Assembly (NCBI GenBank): GCA_019637635.1
Contig: JAHBVI010000049.1
Location: forward strand, 1-46,334
Reading direction: 5' to 3'
DNA length: 46,334 nucleotides
Source of the DNA: Anaerolineae bacterium
GTDB taxonomy: Bacteria > Chloroflexota > Anaerolineae > Promineifilales > Promineifilaceae
Positions 7,296 to 15,629 of the stretch are shown piece after piece; within the stretch, counting starts at the first letter, position 1, and each line of letters starts with the position of its first letter. A program made the translations under genes and the position numbers. Under the pieces are notes generated by a model. It saw nothing but the letters and a program-made list of their open reading frames with translations. It was not told the DNA's origin and ran no database searches.

Positions 7296-7593
7296 ATTCC
7301 CGGCAACTGTTGATACCCCCTCAAATCAACAGGAAAACGGTTAATGGTTCGTTTTATGGTTATTGATAATTGTATTTTTTTAGCAAGCCCCTGCTGTGCC
7401 CCGGTGAGTGCCCTACAAGGCAAACCTGCCGTGGCGTCACAGGGGCTGTTTGCATTTTAATCGCAGATCTGATGGGCTTTTCAAAGCTCGCCAGGTCTTC
7501 CGCTCAAGGAGGTGATGCAGCAAATTTAGTCACATAAAAATCCATAGCATTAACAGTTTATTGTTTTAACATCTAGAGATTCGGAGGAGACAA
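7296..7593 (+). other. Long structured 5' leader of the importer operon
   Basis: This gene-free stretch holds an 8-base inverted repeat CTGTTGAT/ATCAACAG (7307-7332) and a larger stem AGCCCCTG/CAGGGGCT (7386-7447) followed by a weak T-rich tract. It also contains AAGGAGGTGAT (7506-7516), an almost perfect anti-16S sequence followed by a five-codon frame ATG-CAG-CAA-ATT-stop (7515-7529). I recognise no known riboswitch class. It may regulate the operon by attenuation or RNA stability. Confidence 0.5.
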
Positions 7594-9594
7594 ATGTCAA
7601 AAAAGTGGTTTACAATCCTTGCCACACTTGTGGCCTTTAGCTTTGTTTTAGCGGCATGTCAGTCTGCTGAACCGCAGACGGTAGAAGTTACCCGCGTTGT
7701 CACCGAAACCGTTGTGGAAACGGTTGAGGTTGGTGGCGAAGTGCAAGAAGTCCCCGTAGAAGTTACCCGCGTCGTGGTAGAAACTGTCGTGGTTGAGCCC
7801 ACGGCTGCCCCCGCCGAAGTTAAGCCCAAAGACCTGGTTGTCTGCATGGCCCAGGAACCCACCACCCTGTATCCCTACGGTGGTTCCATGCTGGCGATGT
7901 CTGCCGTGTTGCACGCCGTTTATGAAAACAACCTGACCACCCTGTCTTACGACTATCAGGCGCAAGGTCTGGAAAAGGTTCCCAGCCTGGCCGATGGTGA
8001 TGCCCAACTGGTGGAAGTTGAAGTGCAGCCTGGCGACCTGGTGCGCGATGCTACCGACACCGTTGTGGCCTGGGGTGAAGGCGTGACGGTCAAGAATCAA
8101 GCCGGTGAAGAATTCACCTTTGATGGTGGCCCGGTCACATTGGAGCAACTGGTAGTGGACTTTACCATGAAGCCCCGTGTCTATTCAGATGGTGAACCGG
8201 TCAAAGCCAGCGACTCTGTTTACAGCTTTAAGCTCATTGGCGATCCCGACACGCCCCAGGGTAAATACACCTTCGAACGTACTGCCAGCTACGAAGCTAC
8301 CGGCGATCTGTCTGTCCGTTGGACCGGCCTGCCCGGTTTCATGGATTCCACCTACTATACCAACTTCTGGGCGCCATATCCTGAGCATCTGTGGGGTGGT
8401 TTCACCGCTGCCGAACTGCTGACAGAAGAAGCATCCAGCCGTATGCCGGTTGGTGATGGTCCGTTCATGATCACCGAATGGGTAGCCGGTGACCGCGTTT
8501 CCATGGTGAAAAACCCGTATTATTACCGGGCTGCTGAAGGCCTGCCCTATCTGGACAGCGTTACCTACAAATTCATCCCCAACACCAATCAGTTGATTGC
8601 CCAGCTGCTCTCCGGCGCTTGCGACATTGGTACGCAGGATGGTATGTCCACCAACGAAGCCCCGTTCCTGATCGAGGCGGAAAACAATGGTTTGCTCGTG
8701 CCGTTCTTCCAGACCGGTACCGTGTACGAACACATTGACTTCAACCTTGACCCGGTGGACGAATATCGCAGCCGTCCCGAATACCGCGACTGGTTTGCCG
8801 ATGTGCGCGTGCGCCAGGCCATGACCATGTGTACAGATCGCCAGGGCATGGTGGACAACATCATGTACGGCCGTTCCGAAATCATCCACACCTATGTCCC
8901 CAGCGTGCATCCGCTCTACCCCACTGAGGGTCTGACCGAATGGCCCTATGACGTGGAAGCGGCCAATGCCCTGCTCGACGAAGTTGGTTTTGTGGACAGC
9001 GATGGTGATGGTATCCGTGAATACACCGATGGCCAGCCCTTCGTCATCACCCTGGGCACCACCGCCGGTAATGCTATGCGCCAGCAGTTGACCCAGATTT
9101 TCAAAGAAAACCAGGCCCAGTGTGGTATTCAGGTAGAACTGTATTACCCGCCGGCCGGTGAATGGTTTGCTGATGGGCCGGAAGGTGTGTTGTTTGGCCG
9201 TAAATATGACCTGGGCGAATTTGCCTGGTTAACCGGCGTTGAACCTTCCTGCAGCCTGTACGGTGGGTGGAACGTTCCTGGCGACCCGGAAGCTGTAGAC
9301 GAAAATGGCAATGCCCTCTATCCGTCAGCCTGGGGTGGCCAGAACAACACCGGTTGGCGTAACGCCGACTTTGATGCCGCCTGCCAGAAAGCCATCGGTT
9401 CCCTGCCAGGCACCCCCGAATACGAAGATGGGCACATTGAATCTCAGATCATCTTCTCCGAGAATGTGCCGGTTATTCCGTTGTTCCTGCGTCTGAAAGT
9501 GGCCGCAGCCCGACCGGAAATCCTGAACTTCTTCGTTGACCCAACCCAGAACTCTGAAATGTTCAACATCTTCGAGATTGACATTCAGCAGTAA
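7594..9594 (+). CDS. Peptide/oligosaccharide-type ABC transporter substrate-binding lipoprotein (SBP family 5)
   Basis: This 666-aa exported lipoprotein captures substrate for the importer encoded downstream. It has a signal peptide with lipobox LAAC (Cys22), then a low-complexity tether rich in VEVTRVV/ETVVE and Pro typical of Chloroflexi binding proteins. An SBP_bac_5 domain runs from about residue 80 (LVVCMAQEPTTLYPYGG, VKASDSVYSFKLIGD, PVGDGPFMITEWVAGDRVSMVKNPYYY, VRVRQAMTMCTDRQ). Family 5 binds peptides, glycans, nickel or other solutes; the substrate here cannot be assigned. The start has GGAGGAG at good spacing. A strong promoter and long leader precede it and an intrinsic terminator follows, which would make it more abundant than the permeases, as is usual. 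Confidence 0.95.
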   Translation: MSKKWFTILATLVAFSFVLAACQSAEPQTVEVTRVVTETVVETVEVGGEVQEVPVEVTRVVVETVVVEPTAAPAEVKPKDLVVCMAQEPTTLYPYGGSMLAMSAVLHAVYENNLTTLSYDYQAQGLEKVPSLADGDAQLVEVEVQPGDLVRDATDTVVAWGEGVTVKNQAGEEFTFDGGPVTLEQLVVDFTMKPRVYSDGEPVKASDSVYSFKLIGDPDTPQGKYTFERTASYEATGDLSVRWTGLPGFMDSTYYTNFWAPYPEHLWGGFTAAELLTEEASSRMPVGDGPFMITEWVAGDRVSMVKNPYYYRAAEGLPYLDSVTYKFIPNTNQLIAQLLSGACDIGTQDGMSTNEAPFLIEAENNGLLVPFFQTGTVYEHIDFNLDPVDEYRSRPEYRDWFADVRVRQAMTMCTDRQGMVDNIMYGRSEIIHTYVPSVHPLYPTEGLTEWPYDVEAANALLDEVGFVDSDGDGIREYTDGQPFVITLGTTAGNAMRQQLTQIFKENQAQCGIQVELYYPPAGEWFADGPEGVLFGRKYDLGEFAWLTGVEPSCSLYGGWNVPGDPEAVDENGNALYPSAWGGQNNTGWRNADFDAACQKAIGSLPGTPEYEDGHIESQIIFSENVPVIPLFLRLKVAAARPEILNFFVDPTQNSEMFNIFEIDIQQ

Positions 9595-9615
9595 TGCGGT
9601 GGTTTGAATGAGTAG

Positions 9616-9660
9616 TTAGTGGCAGCGCCAGAGATGGCGCTGCCACTAATTGTATTTTTA
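9616..9660 (+). terminator. Intrinsic terminator after the binding-protein gene
   Basis: Perfect 15-base arms (TTAGTGGCAGCGCCA and complement) with a 4-base loop GAGA are followed by TTGTATTTTTATT. It starts 21 bases after the stop. Partial read-through would set the ratio of binding protein to permease. Confidence 0.85.
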
Positions 9661-9689
9661 TTGGTTTCTTCCATGTGCTTTGATACAAT
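9661..9689 (+). promoter_or_regulatory. Weak candidate promoter upstream of permease genes
   Basis: TTGGTT and TACAAT are separated by 17 bases. The -10 box lies 6 bases before an ATG at 9696, a leaderless arrangement. Two inverted repeats downstream (ATTGGTTC/GAACCAAT at 9796-9824 and GGGTTA/TAACCC at 9828-9841) precede the permease ribosome-binding site. Confidence 0.35.
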
Positions 9690-9695
9690 CTTGCC

Positions 9696-9788
9696 ATGGA
9701 TGCACTATTTCCCGATTCCTCCCATCAATCATTTTATCAATCACTGGCTTTTGGCCGCATCCACATGCACGCACTCATAAACGAATAG
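9696..9788 (+). CDS. Possible 30-aa leaderless peptide
   Basis: A short frame starting MDALFPDSSH and ending LINE lies in the gap between the binding-protein terminator and the first permease. Its ATG is placed as expected for a leaderless transcript from the weak promoter at 9661-9689. There is no Shine-Dalgarno sequence, no family and no other coding evidence, so it could be chance. Confidence 0.15.
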   Translation: MDALFPDSSHQSFYQSLAFGRIHMHALINE

Positions 9789-9877
9789 GGTTTAGATTGG
9801 TTCACTCATAAAGATTGAACCAATATCGGGTTAGTTAACCCATTCAGGCAAGATTAGCTCTTGCCAGGAGGTATCCG

Positions 9878-11065
9878 ATGACCAATTATCTCATACGACG
9901 GGCATTTCAAATGGTATTGGTGGTTATTTTGGCCACGATTGCCATTTATCTCATGTTAAATGCGGTACCCGGTGGCCCTTTGTCTGGCCTGAACCTGGCA
10001 GCCGATGCCAAAAGTCGGCTCAGCCCGCAAGAAATTGCCCGGATAGAGGCAACGCTGGGCCTGAATAAGCCCATGTACCTGGCCTATCTGACCTGGCTGT
10101 TTGGTGAAGATTGGCTGGATGAAGTGGGTGATGTTGTTGGTAACCCGGACGCGAAAAACAACTTGTTTATCACCGGTACCTGGCGTGATTATCAGTCACC
10201 CACCTGTCAGGCAGCCAGTGGCACCAATGCAGGTGCGGATCCGGCCAAGCGCGCGCCATGCCGTGAAGGTGTGCTGCGTTGGGATTGGGGCGAGTCCTGG
10301 GCCTTGGCGCGCGGGCAAACAGTTACTTCCATTATTGGCAGCCGCCTGACCAATACCCTCATTTTGATGACAACGGTAACGGTGGTTTCACTGGTTATTG
10401 CCATTCCCATTGGCATCATTTCTGCCGTGAGACAATATTCAGTGCTGGATTATGTGGCTACAACGTTTAGCTTTTTTGGCATTGCCATGCCGGTATTTTG
10501 GTTTGGTTTGCTGGTTATTATTCTGTTTGGCCTGCAATTTCAACGGTGGGGGTTGCCTTATTTCCCCACCGGAGACGTGTTTACACAACGGGTGCTGCCC
10601 GGCAGCATTCAAGACGTGTTGAATATAAAGCCCTATACCCTGGCGGATCGGGCCATCCATTTAGTATTGCCGGTTATGGTACTGACGCTGCTTTACCTGG
10701 CTGGTTGGAGCCGCTATATGCGCTCTTCCATGTTGGAAGTGCTGCGCCAGGATTATGTGCGCACTGCCCGGTCAAAAGGGCTGCGGGAACGCGCCGTTAT
10801 TATGAGACATGCCTTCCGTAATGCTTTGATCCCCATTATTACCATTGTGGTTTTCCAGATACCGGGTATCTTCGGCGGCGCCATCATTACGGAGACGATT
10901 TTTAACTATCCAGGCATGGGGCGATTGTATATTGATGCGTTGAGTCGTGATGACTGGCCTATTGTCATGGCCTTGTTGTTTATTACCGCCATTTTAGTGG
11001 TGGTTGCCACCCTCATCGGTGATATTCTCTATACAATTGTAGACCCACGTATCCGGTTTGGTTAA
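9878..11065 (+). CDS. ABC transporter permease, DppB/OppB type
   Basis: This inner-membrane permease of 395 aa forms the channel together with the following DppC-type subunit. It shows the family N-terminus (MTNYLIRRAFQMVLVVILATI), six expected membrane segments, and the EAA coupling loop YVRTARSKGLRERAVIMRHAFRNALIPI that contacts the ATPases. It is longer than typical members (about 310-340 aa) because the loop after the first membrane segment carries an extra Cys-containing stretch near residues 85-140 (GTWRDYQSPTCQAASGTNAG, PCREGVLRWDWGES). The start has AGGAGGT upstream. It lies second in the operon after the binding protein. Confidence 0.95.
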   Translation: MTNYLIRRAFQMVLVVILATIAIYLMLNAVPGGPLSGLNLAADAKSRLSPQEIARIEATLGLNKPMYLAYLTWLFGEDWLDEVGDVVGNPDAKNNLFITGTWRDYQSPTCQAASGTNAGADPAKRAPCREGVLRWDWGESWALARGQTVTSIIGSRLTNTLILMTTVTVVSLVIAIPIGIISAVRQYSVLDYVATTFSFFGIAMPVFWFGLLVIILFGLQFQRWGLPYFPTGDVFTQRVLPGSIQDVLNIKPYTLADRAIHLVLPVMVLTLLYLAGWSRYMRSSMLEVLRQDYVRTARSKGLRERAVIMRHAFRNALIPIITIVVFQIPGIFGGAIITETIFNYPGMGRLYIDALSRDDWPIVMALLFITAILVVVATLIGDILYTIVDPRIRFG

Positions 11066-11080
11066 TTCATGCGAGAAACA

Positions 11081-11113
11081 AGAAACCAGGTTTTTCATCA
11101 AAACCTGGTTTCT
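11081..11113. repeat. Perfect hairpin between the two permease genes
   Basis: 14-base perfect arms (AGAAACCAGGTTTT and complement) enclose a 5-base loop. No T run follows, so it is more likely a dispersed palindromic element or RNA-stability structure than a terminator. It lies 19 bases before the next start codon. Confidence 0.8.
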
Positions 11114-11132
11114 GACTTGAGGGAGAACTCCT

Positions 11133-12110
11133 ATGACCGTTAGTAAGATTGACATTGATGCTCTCCAGTCTGAGGCGCTGCTTACCGGTAAACCAGAGCC
11201 GCTGATTATCACCTATTGGAACCGGTTACGCCGGCACAAATTGGCGACAGCTAGTTTGATTGTGTTAGCCACAATAATTGTAGTTGTCATACTTGGCCCA
11301 GAAATCATGGCGCGCCGTACCTACTATAATGTTTCCCGTGGTCAATACATGAATTACAGCCGGGACACACAAGACCTGGCCTCGCGGAATATGCCGCCAT
11401 CACGAGAGCATCCGCTGGGAACAGATGAGTTGGGGCGGGATGTGTTATATCGCTTGATGGTGGCCGGCCGTTTGTCATTGACTATCGCCTTTACGGTTAC
11501 ATTGATTGCCGAGACCTTTGGTTTGTTTATTGGGGCGGTGTCGGGTTATTACGGCCGTTGGGCAGACAGCGTTATTCAGCGCATTGTCGAATTCATCATC
11601 ATTCTCCCCTCCCTCCCCTTGTTATTGGTATTGTCGTCACTCTTACGCAACATCCGCGTTTCGTTTTTACCCCCCGAATGGAGTCAGGCATTCATCATCA
11701 TTGTCATCCTGGCCCTTCTGGGGTGGACGGGCGCCTGCCGTCTGGCGCGGGCCGAAGTACTCAAGCTGCGCAATATGGAATTTGCCGAAGCATCACGCGC
11801 CTTGGGCATGAGTAATCTTCAGATCATTACCCGGCACATGATGCCCAACGCCATCCCCCCTATCATCGTCAGCGCCACATTGGGTTTAGGGGGTGTTATT
11901 CTGCTGGAATCGGCCTTGAGCTTTTTGGGTTTTGGTGTGCAACCCCCGGTCGCTACATGGGGCAACATGTTGCAAGATGTTCAAAAAGATATGTTCATGG
12001 CGCCCTGGAAGGCGTTGTATCCGGGTATGCTCATTTTTATAACCGTATTATCTTTCAACTATTTAGGTGATGGTTTACGGGACGCTTTAGACCCACGTCT
12101 GAAGCTATAG
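11133..12110 (+). CDS. ABC transporter permease, DppC/OppC type
   Basis: This second permease subunit, 325 aa, has an N-terminal OppC-like segment (ITYWNRLRRHKLATASLIVLATIIVVVILGP) and then the family motif HPLGTDELGRDVLYRLMVAGRLSL. The EAA loop is AEASRALGMSNLQIITRHMMPNAIPPIIV, and the C-terminus ends LGDGLRDALDPRLKL as in many DppC proteins. It pairs with the DppB-type permease upstream and the two ATPases downstream. A GGGAG sequence precedes the ATG. The gene lies 67 bases after the first permease, with a hairpin element in between. Confidence 0.95.
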   Translation: MTVSKIDIDALQSEALLTGKPEPLIITYWNRLRRHKLATASLIVLATIIVVVILGPEIMARRTYYNVSRGQYMNYSRDTQDLASRNMPPSREHPLGTDELGRDVLYRLMVAGRLSLTIAFTVTLIAETFGLFIGAVSGYYGRWADSVIQRIVEFIIILPSLPLLLVLSSLLRNIRVSFLPPEWSQAFIIIVILALLGWTGACRLARAEVLKLRNMEFAEASRALGMSNLQIITRHMMPNAIPPIIVSATLGLGGVILLESALSFLGFGVQPPVATWGNMLQDVQKDMFMAPWKALYPGMLIFITVLSFNYLGDGLRDALDPRLKL

Positions 12111-12137
12111 GCACATTAGGGAAGAAGGTAGAGAGAA

Positions 12138-13124
12138 GTGGAGCAAAACAACAATAACATCCTCGAAATCAAAGGACTAAAAACGCAGTTCTTCACCGAA
12201 GCCGGTGTGGTCAGGGCTGTTGACGGGGTGGATTTGACCGTCCAACGGGGTGAAGTCATGGGGGTGGTGGGCGAATCAGGTTGCGGTAAGAGCGTCATGT
12301 CTCTTTCCATCATGCGCCTGATTGGGCAGCCAGGGAAAATTTTGGAAGGAGAAGTGGTTTTTGACGGTGAGGACATCTTGAAGGTGCCGGAATCCGCCAT
12401 GACCAAAATACGGGGAAACCGTATTTCTATGATTTTCCAACAGCCACAAAGCTGCTTAAACCCTGTTTTTCGTGTAGGCGACCAATTGTCTGAGGTTTTG
12501 GACATTCATCAAGATTTGGGTAAAGAAGCCGGGCAAAAGCGGGCTATTGAACTATTGGCTATGGTCGGTATTCCTGAGCCTGAGTCACGCATTAAGGCAT
12601 TCCCGCACGAGTTATCGGGCGGCATGTCGCAGCGTGTGATGATTGCGATGGCTCTGGCCTGCTTGCCGGAATTGTTGATCGCCGATGAACCTACGACTGC
12701 CCTGGATGTAACCATTCAGGCCCAGATTTTAGACCTGATGCGTAATTTGAAGTCAAAAATGGAGACTTCCATCATCTTGATTACGCATGATCTGGGTGTG
12801 GTAGCGGAGATGTGTGACCGGGTAACCGTGATGTATGCCGGCCGTGTGGTTGAAGAAGCGCCCGTTAAAGAGTTGTTCCAGTCGCCCAAGCATCCGTATA
12901 CGGCCGCACTGATTGGCTCGACCCCGGTGTTGGGAGAGACGGACAAAGAGTTGACCACCATTCCTGGTTCGGTACCGAATCTGGTCGATCTACCACCTGG
13001 ATGCAAATTTGCGCCACGATGCCTGGCTCGCATTGAGAACCAGTTGACCAAATGCACTGAAGAAGAACCGCAATTGAAACTGGTTGCTCCGGGTCATACG
13101 GCCCGCTGCTGGTTGTTTGAGTGA
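12138..13124 (+). CDS. ABC transporter ATPase, DppD/OppD type
   Basis: This 328-aa nucleotide-binding subunit powers the importer. Visible motifs in order are Walker A GESGCGKSVMS (around residue 50), Q-loop IFQQPQSCLNP, signature LSGGMSQRVMIAMAL, Walker B LLIADEPTTALD and switch His in LITHDLGVVAEM. The C-terminal oligopeptide-ABC extension has LVDLPPGCKFAPRCLARIENQ, with Cys residues that in relatives bind an Fe-S cluster or structural metal. The start is GTG at 12138, preceded by a purine-rich stretch. The stop codon lies inside a (GAGT)5 tandem repeat. Confidence 0.94.
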   Translation: MEQNNNNILEIKGLKTQFFTEAGVVRAVDGVDLTVQRGEVMGVVGESGCGKSVMSLSIMRLIGQPGKILEGEVVFDGEDILKVPESAMTKIRGNRISMIFQQPQSCLNPVFRVGDQLSEVLDIHQDLGKEAGQKRAIELLAMVGIPEPESRIKAFPHELSGGMSQRVMIAMALACLPELLIADEPTTALDVTIQAQILDLMRNLKSKMETSIILITHDLGVVAEMCDRVTVMYAGRVVEEAPVKELFQSPKHPYTAALIGSTPVLGETDKELTTIPGSVPNLVDLPPGCKFAPRCLARIENQLTKCTEEEPQLKLVAPGHTARCWLFE

Positions 13125-13138
13125 GTGAGTGAGTGAGT
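13119..13138. repeat. (GAGT)5 tetranucleotide repeat at the DppD stop codon
   Basis: Five perfect GAGT units begin in the last sense codon of the DppD-type gene and supply its TGA stop. Unit-number changes would leave the stop intact but alter the spacing to the next gene. Confidence 0.9.
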
Positions 13139-13163
13139 AAGAGGGCTGAGGAGAATAACTATT

Positions 13164-14252
13164 ATGGCGGACGAAATAAAGAAAAACGGGACGAGCGCTT
13201 CACAGGAAAGACGTAAATTATTAGAAGTAAACAATTTGGTGAAATACTTTCCCGTGCGCGGCGGTTTGCTGCAACGGGTACGCGCCTGGGTTAAGGCGGT
13301 GGATGATGTTTCCTTTTTTGTTTATGAAGGGGAAACGCTGGGTTTGGTGGGAGAATCTGGCTGTGGCAAGACGACGGTGGGCCGTACTATCTTAAATTTG
13401 ATCCCACCTACAGATGGCCACGTTATTTTTGATGGCAAGGATTTGTCTACGCTGAATGCATCGGAAATGAAAAAGATGCGGCGTAATATGCAGATCATTT
13501 TTCAAGACCCATACTCATCACTTGACCCGCGTATGCCAATTGGTGAAAGCATTTCTGAGGGGCTGCGTATTCACACCAATAAAAGTGGTCAGGAACGTTA
13601 CGATATTGTCGTGGAGATGTTGACTCGTGTGGGTATGCGCGCGGAACACGCGCGGCGTTATCCGCATGAGTTTTCGGGTGGACAGCGACAGCGTATTGGG
13701 ATTGCGCGGGCATTGGCTTTGCAGCCCAAGTTTATTGTGTGTGATGAGCCGGTTTCGGCGCTGGATGTTTCTATTCAGGCGCAGGTGTTGAACATCCTGA
13801 AGGAGCTGCAGCGTGATTTTGGCCTGACTTACCTGTTTATTGCCCATAATCTGAGTGTGGTGGAGCATTTTAGTGACCGGGTGGGGGTGATGTATCTGGG
13901 CAAGATGGTGGAGATGGCTTCGCGGGACGATCTGTATGAAGATCCACTGCACCCTTACACCCAATCGCTGATGTCGGCTATTCCGATTCCTGATCCGACG
14001 CTGAAGCGGCAGCGTGTAATTTTGCAGGGAGAGGTGCCCAGCCCGCTGAATCCACCTAAGGGTTGTCGTTTTCATACGCGCTGCCCATTGGCTTTTGATA
14101 AGTGCTCTCAGGAAACCCCACCGTTTAAGGATTATGGGAATGAGCATTATGCGGCCTGCTGGTTGTTGGAAACCGGGGAGAAGGGCGCCAGTAAGCTAAC
14201 GATTGATAAAGTGCGGCAGAGTAATGTGGCCTTTGTCGCTGAGGTTGAATAG
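13164..14252 (+). CDS. ABC transporter ATPase, DppF/OppF type
   Basis: This second nucleotide-binding subunit has 362 aa. It carries Walker A GESGCGKTTVGRTIL, Q-loop IFQDPYSSLDPRM, signature FSGGQRQRIGIARAL, Walker B FIVCDEPVSALD, switch His FIAHNLSVVEHFSD, and the C-terminal PPKGCRFHTRCPLAFDKCSQETP extension. It forms a heterodimer with the DppD-type ATPase on the cytoplasmic face of the permeases. GAGGAG lies upstream of the ATG. The C-terminal 25 residues are longer than usual and poorly conserved in appearance. A terminator hairpin 32 bases after the stop closes the operon. Confidence 0.95.
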   Translation: MADEIKKNGTSASQERRKLLEVNNLVKYFPVRGGLLQRVRAWVKAVDDVSFFVYEGETLGLVGESGCGKTTVGRTILNLIPPTDGHVIFDGKDLSTLNASEMKKMRRNMQIIFQDPYSSLDPRMPIGESISEGLRIHTNKSGQERYDIVVEMLTRVGMRAEHARRYPHEFSGGQRQRIGIARALALQPKFIVCDEPVSALDVSIQAQVLNILKELQRDFGLTYLFIAHNLSVVEHFSDRVGVMYLGKMVEMASRDDLYEDPLHPYTQSLMSAIPIPDPTLKRQRVILQGEVPSPLNPPKGCRFHTRCPLAFDKCSQETPPFKDYGNEHYAACWLLETGEKGASKLTIDKVRQSNVAFVAEVE

Positions 14253-14284
14253 GCGCAAGGTTGTGCCGCTGCCGTTTTGAAGTG

Positions 14285-14312
14285 ATGACCCGCAATTGCG
14301 GGTCATTTTGTA
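14285..14312 (+). terminator. Intrinsic terminator of the importer operon
   Basis: 9-base arms ATGACCCGC and GCGGGTCAT with loop AATT are followed by a T-rich tail (TTTGTATTGTTG). Confidence 0.82.
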
Positions 14313-14315
14313 TTG

Positions 14316-14345
14316 TTGTCTTCTGGGTAACTTACCCTCTATAAT
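14316..14345 (+). promoter_or_regulatory. Candidate promoter of the REC-Roadblock gene
   Basis: TTGTCT and a perfect TATAAT are separated by 18 bases, about 36 bases before the ATG at 14382 and directly after the operon terminator. Confidence 0.6.
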
Positions 14346-14381
14346 GAGTGCCATAGCAGGTGATAATTGGTGGAGTATGGT

Positions 14382-15617
14382 ATGGCGGACGTGAAACATA
14401 TTTTGGTGGTGGATGATCATTTTGAGATGTTGGAGTTTCTGCGCTCCATGCTGCAATTGTCCAGCCAGGATTATGAAGTATTGGCGGTACCTTCGGCAGA
14501 AGAAGGGTTGCTGGAACTGCGCCGGGGGGTGTTTGATTTGTTGATTACCGATGTGCGCTTGCCAGGGATGAGTGGGTTTGATTTGATTCGCCGGGCGCGG
14601 CGATTGGGGTTGAATTTGCCGGTGATTATGATTACGGCATATGCAACGGCGCAGGGACGTAAAGAGGCGGCCGATCTGGAGGTCTTCCAGTATTTTCAGA
14701 AGCCGCTGGATACGGATGATGTGTTAACGGCCGTCAACAAAGCCCTTCACGGTGATGAACCAGTCCCGCCAATAGCGGCGGCTACGGCCGTGACCCCCTT
14801 CACCATGACCGATGACTTGCGTAAACGGCTGGAAACGCTGCGGGTGGATACCGGCGCGTTGCAATTGGTGTTGTCGGCCATTCATGGGCAGGTGCTGCAC
14901 AGTGTGGGCAGTGGGCCTAGAATTGACCAGGACAAGCTGGCGGCCATTATTGCCCGCAACGTCAGCGACAGTTTTTTGTTGGCGCGGGAGATTGGCAGTA
15001 AGGAGCCATTTACGCTGCAATATCATGCCGGTTCGCGTCTGGAACTGTACTGCGCCAACATTGGTGAACAGTATTTCCTGACCCTCTTTTTTGACGCGGC
15101 GGCCCGGCGGGGCCGCATTGGCACCATCTGGGTGTTTACCCAGCGCGCAATTAAGGATTTGCAGGTATTGTTGCCGGCAACGGCCGTGCCCGCTCCCCTC
15201 AAACAAACGCCACTGCCCAGAGCGGTTGAAAAACCACGGTCGGCCGTTACCCCCCAGCCGGTCGTCGAGCCGCCCACCCAACCAATGCCCGTACCTCTGC
15301 CAAAAGTAGAAGAGCCAGAGGAATTTGAATTAGCCCCGGCGGAAAATCTACCGGTGAACATCACCATCATCGGCGCGGAAACAGCGCCCGCCACCCCCGT
15401 GGAGGCGCCGGTGGCCGCACTGGATATAGGCGCCGATGAGCTGGCGGCTTTGTTGGCAGGTGGCGCAGTTGACGTGGGCGCGGACGTAGATGCATTTTGG
15501 GATGATGTGCTGGATTTCTCCGAAACAGAGAACGAGGACCAAAATAAAGGCCTCTCTGTAGAAGAGGCCATTCAAAAAGGGCTTATTTCAGGTGATTTGC
15601 CCGGCGTGAGCAGATGA
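14382..15617 (+). CDS. Response-regulator receiver protein with Roadblock/LC7-like domain
   Basis: This 411-aa protein starts with a complete receiver domain (residues ~5-120): HILVVDDHFEM acidic pair, phospho-Asp in LLITDVRLPG, Thr in IMITAYA and Lys in YFQKPLD. Residues ~145-255 (LETLRVDTGALQLVLSAIHGQVLHSVGSG) look like a Roadblock/LC7 (MglB-type) fold, which regulates small GTPases and forms dimers. A long Pro/Ala/Glu-rich, probably disordered region follows, with a short conserved-looking tail (SVEEAIQKGLISGDLPGV). It lacks a DNA-binding output, so phosphorylation probably controls protein contacts. The start at 14382 is set by GGTGGAG upstream. It has its own promoter and no adjacent kinase. 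Confidence 0.85.
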   Translation: MADVKHILVVDDHFEMLEFLRSMLQLSSQDYEVLAVPSAEEGLLELRRGVFDLLITDVRLPGMSGFDLIRRARRLGLNLPVIMITAYATAQGRKEAADLEVFQYFQKPLDTDDVLTAVNKALHGDEPVPPIAAATAVTPFTMTDDLRKRLETLRVDTGALQLVLSAIHGQVLHSVGSGPRIDQDKLAAIIARNVSDSFLLAREIGSKEPFTLQYHAGSRLELYCANIGEQYFLTLFFDAAARRGRIGTIWVFTQRAIKDLQVLLPATAVPAPLKQTPLPRAVEKPRSAVTPQPVVEPPTQPMPVPLPKVEEPEEFELAPAENLPVNITIIGAETAPATPVEAPVAALDIGADELAALLAGGAVDVGADVDAFWDDVLDFSETENEDQNKGLSVEEAIQKGLISGDLPGVSR

Positions 15618-15629
15618 TCGCGGTGATCG

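Noticed and set aside
7506..7516. Fragment of rRNA
   Set aside because: AAGGAGGTGAT is the complement of the 16S 3' end, that is, a Shine-Dalgarno-type sequence; surrounding bases do not resemble rRNA.
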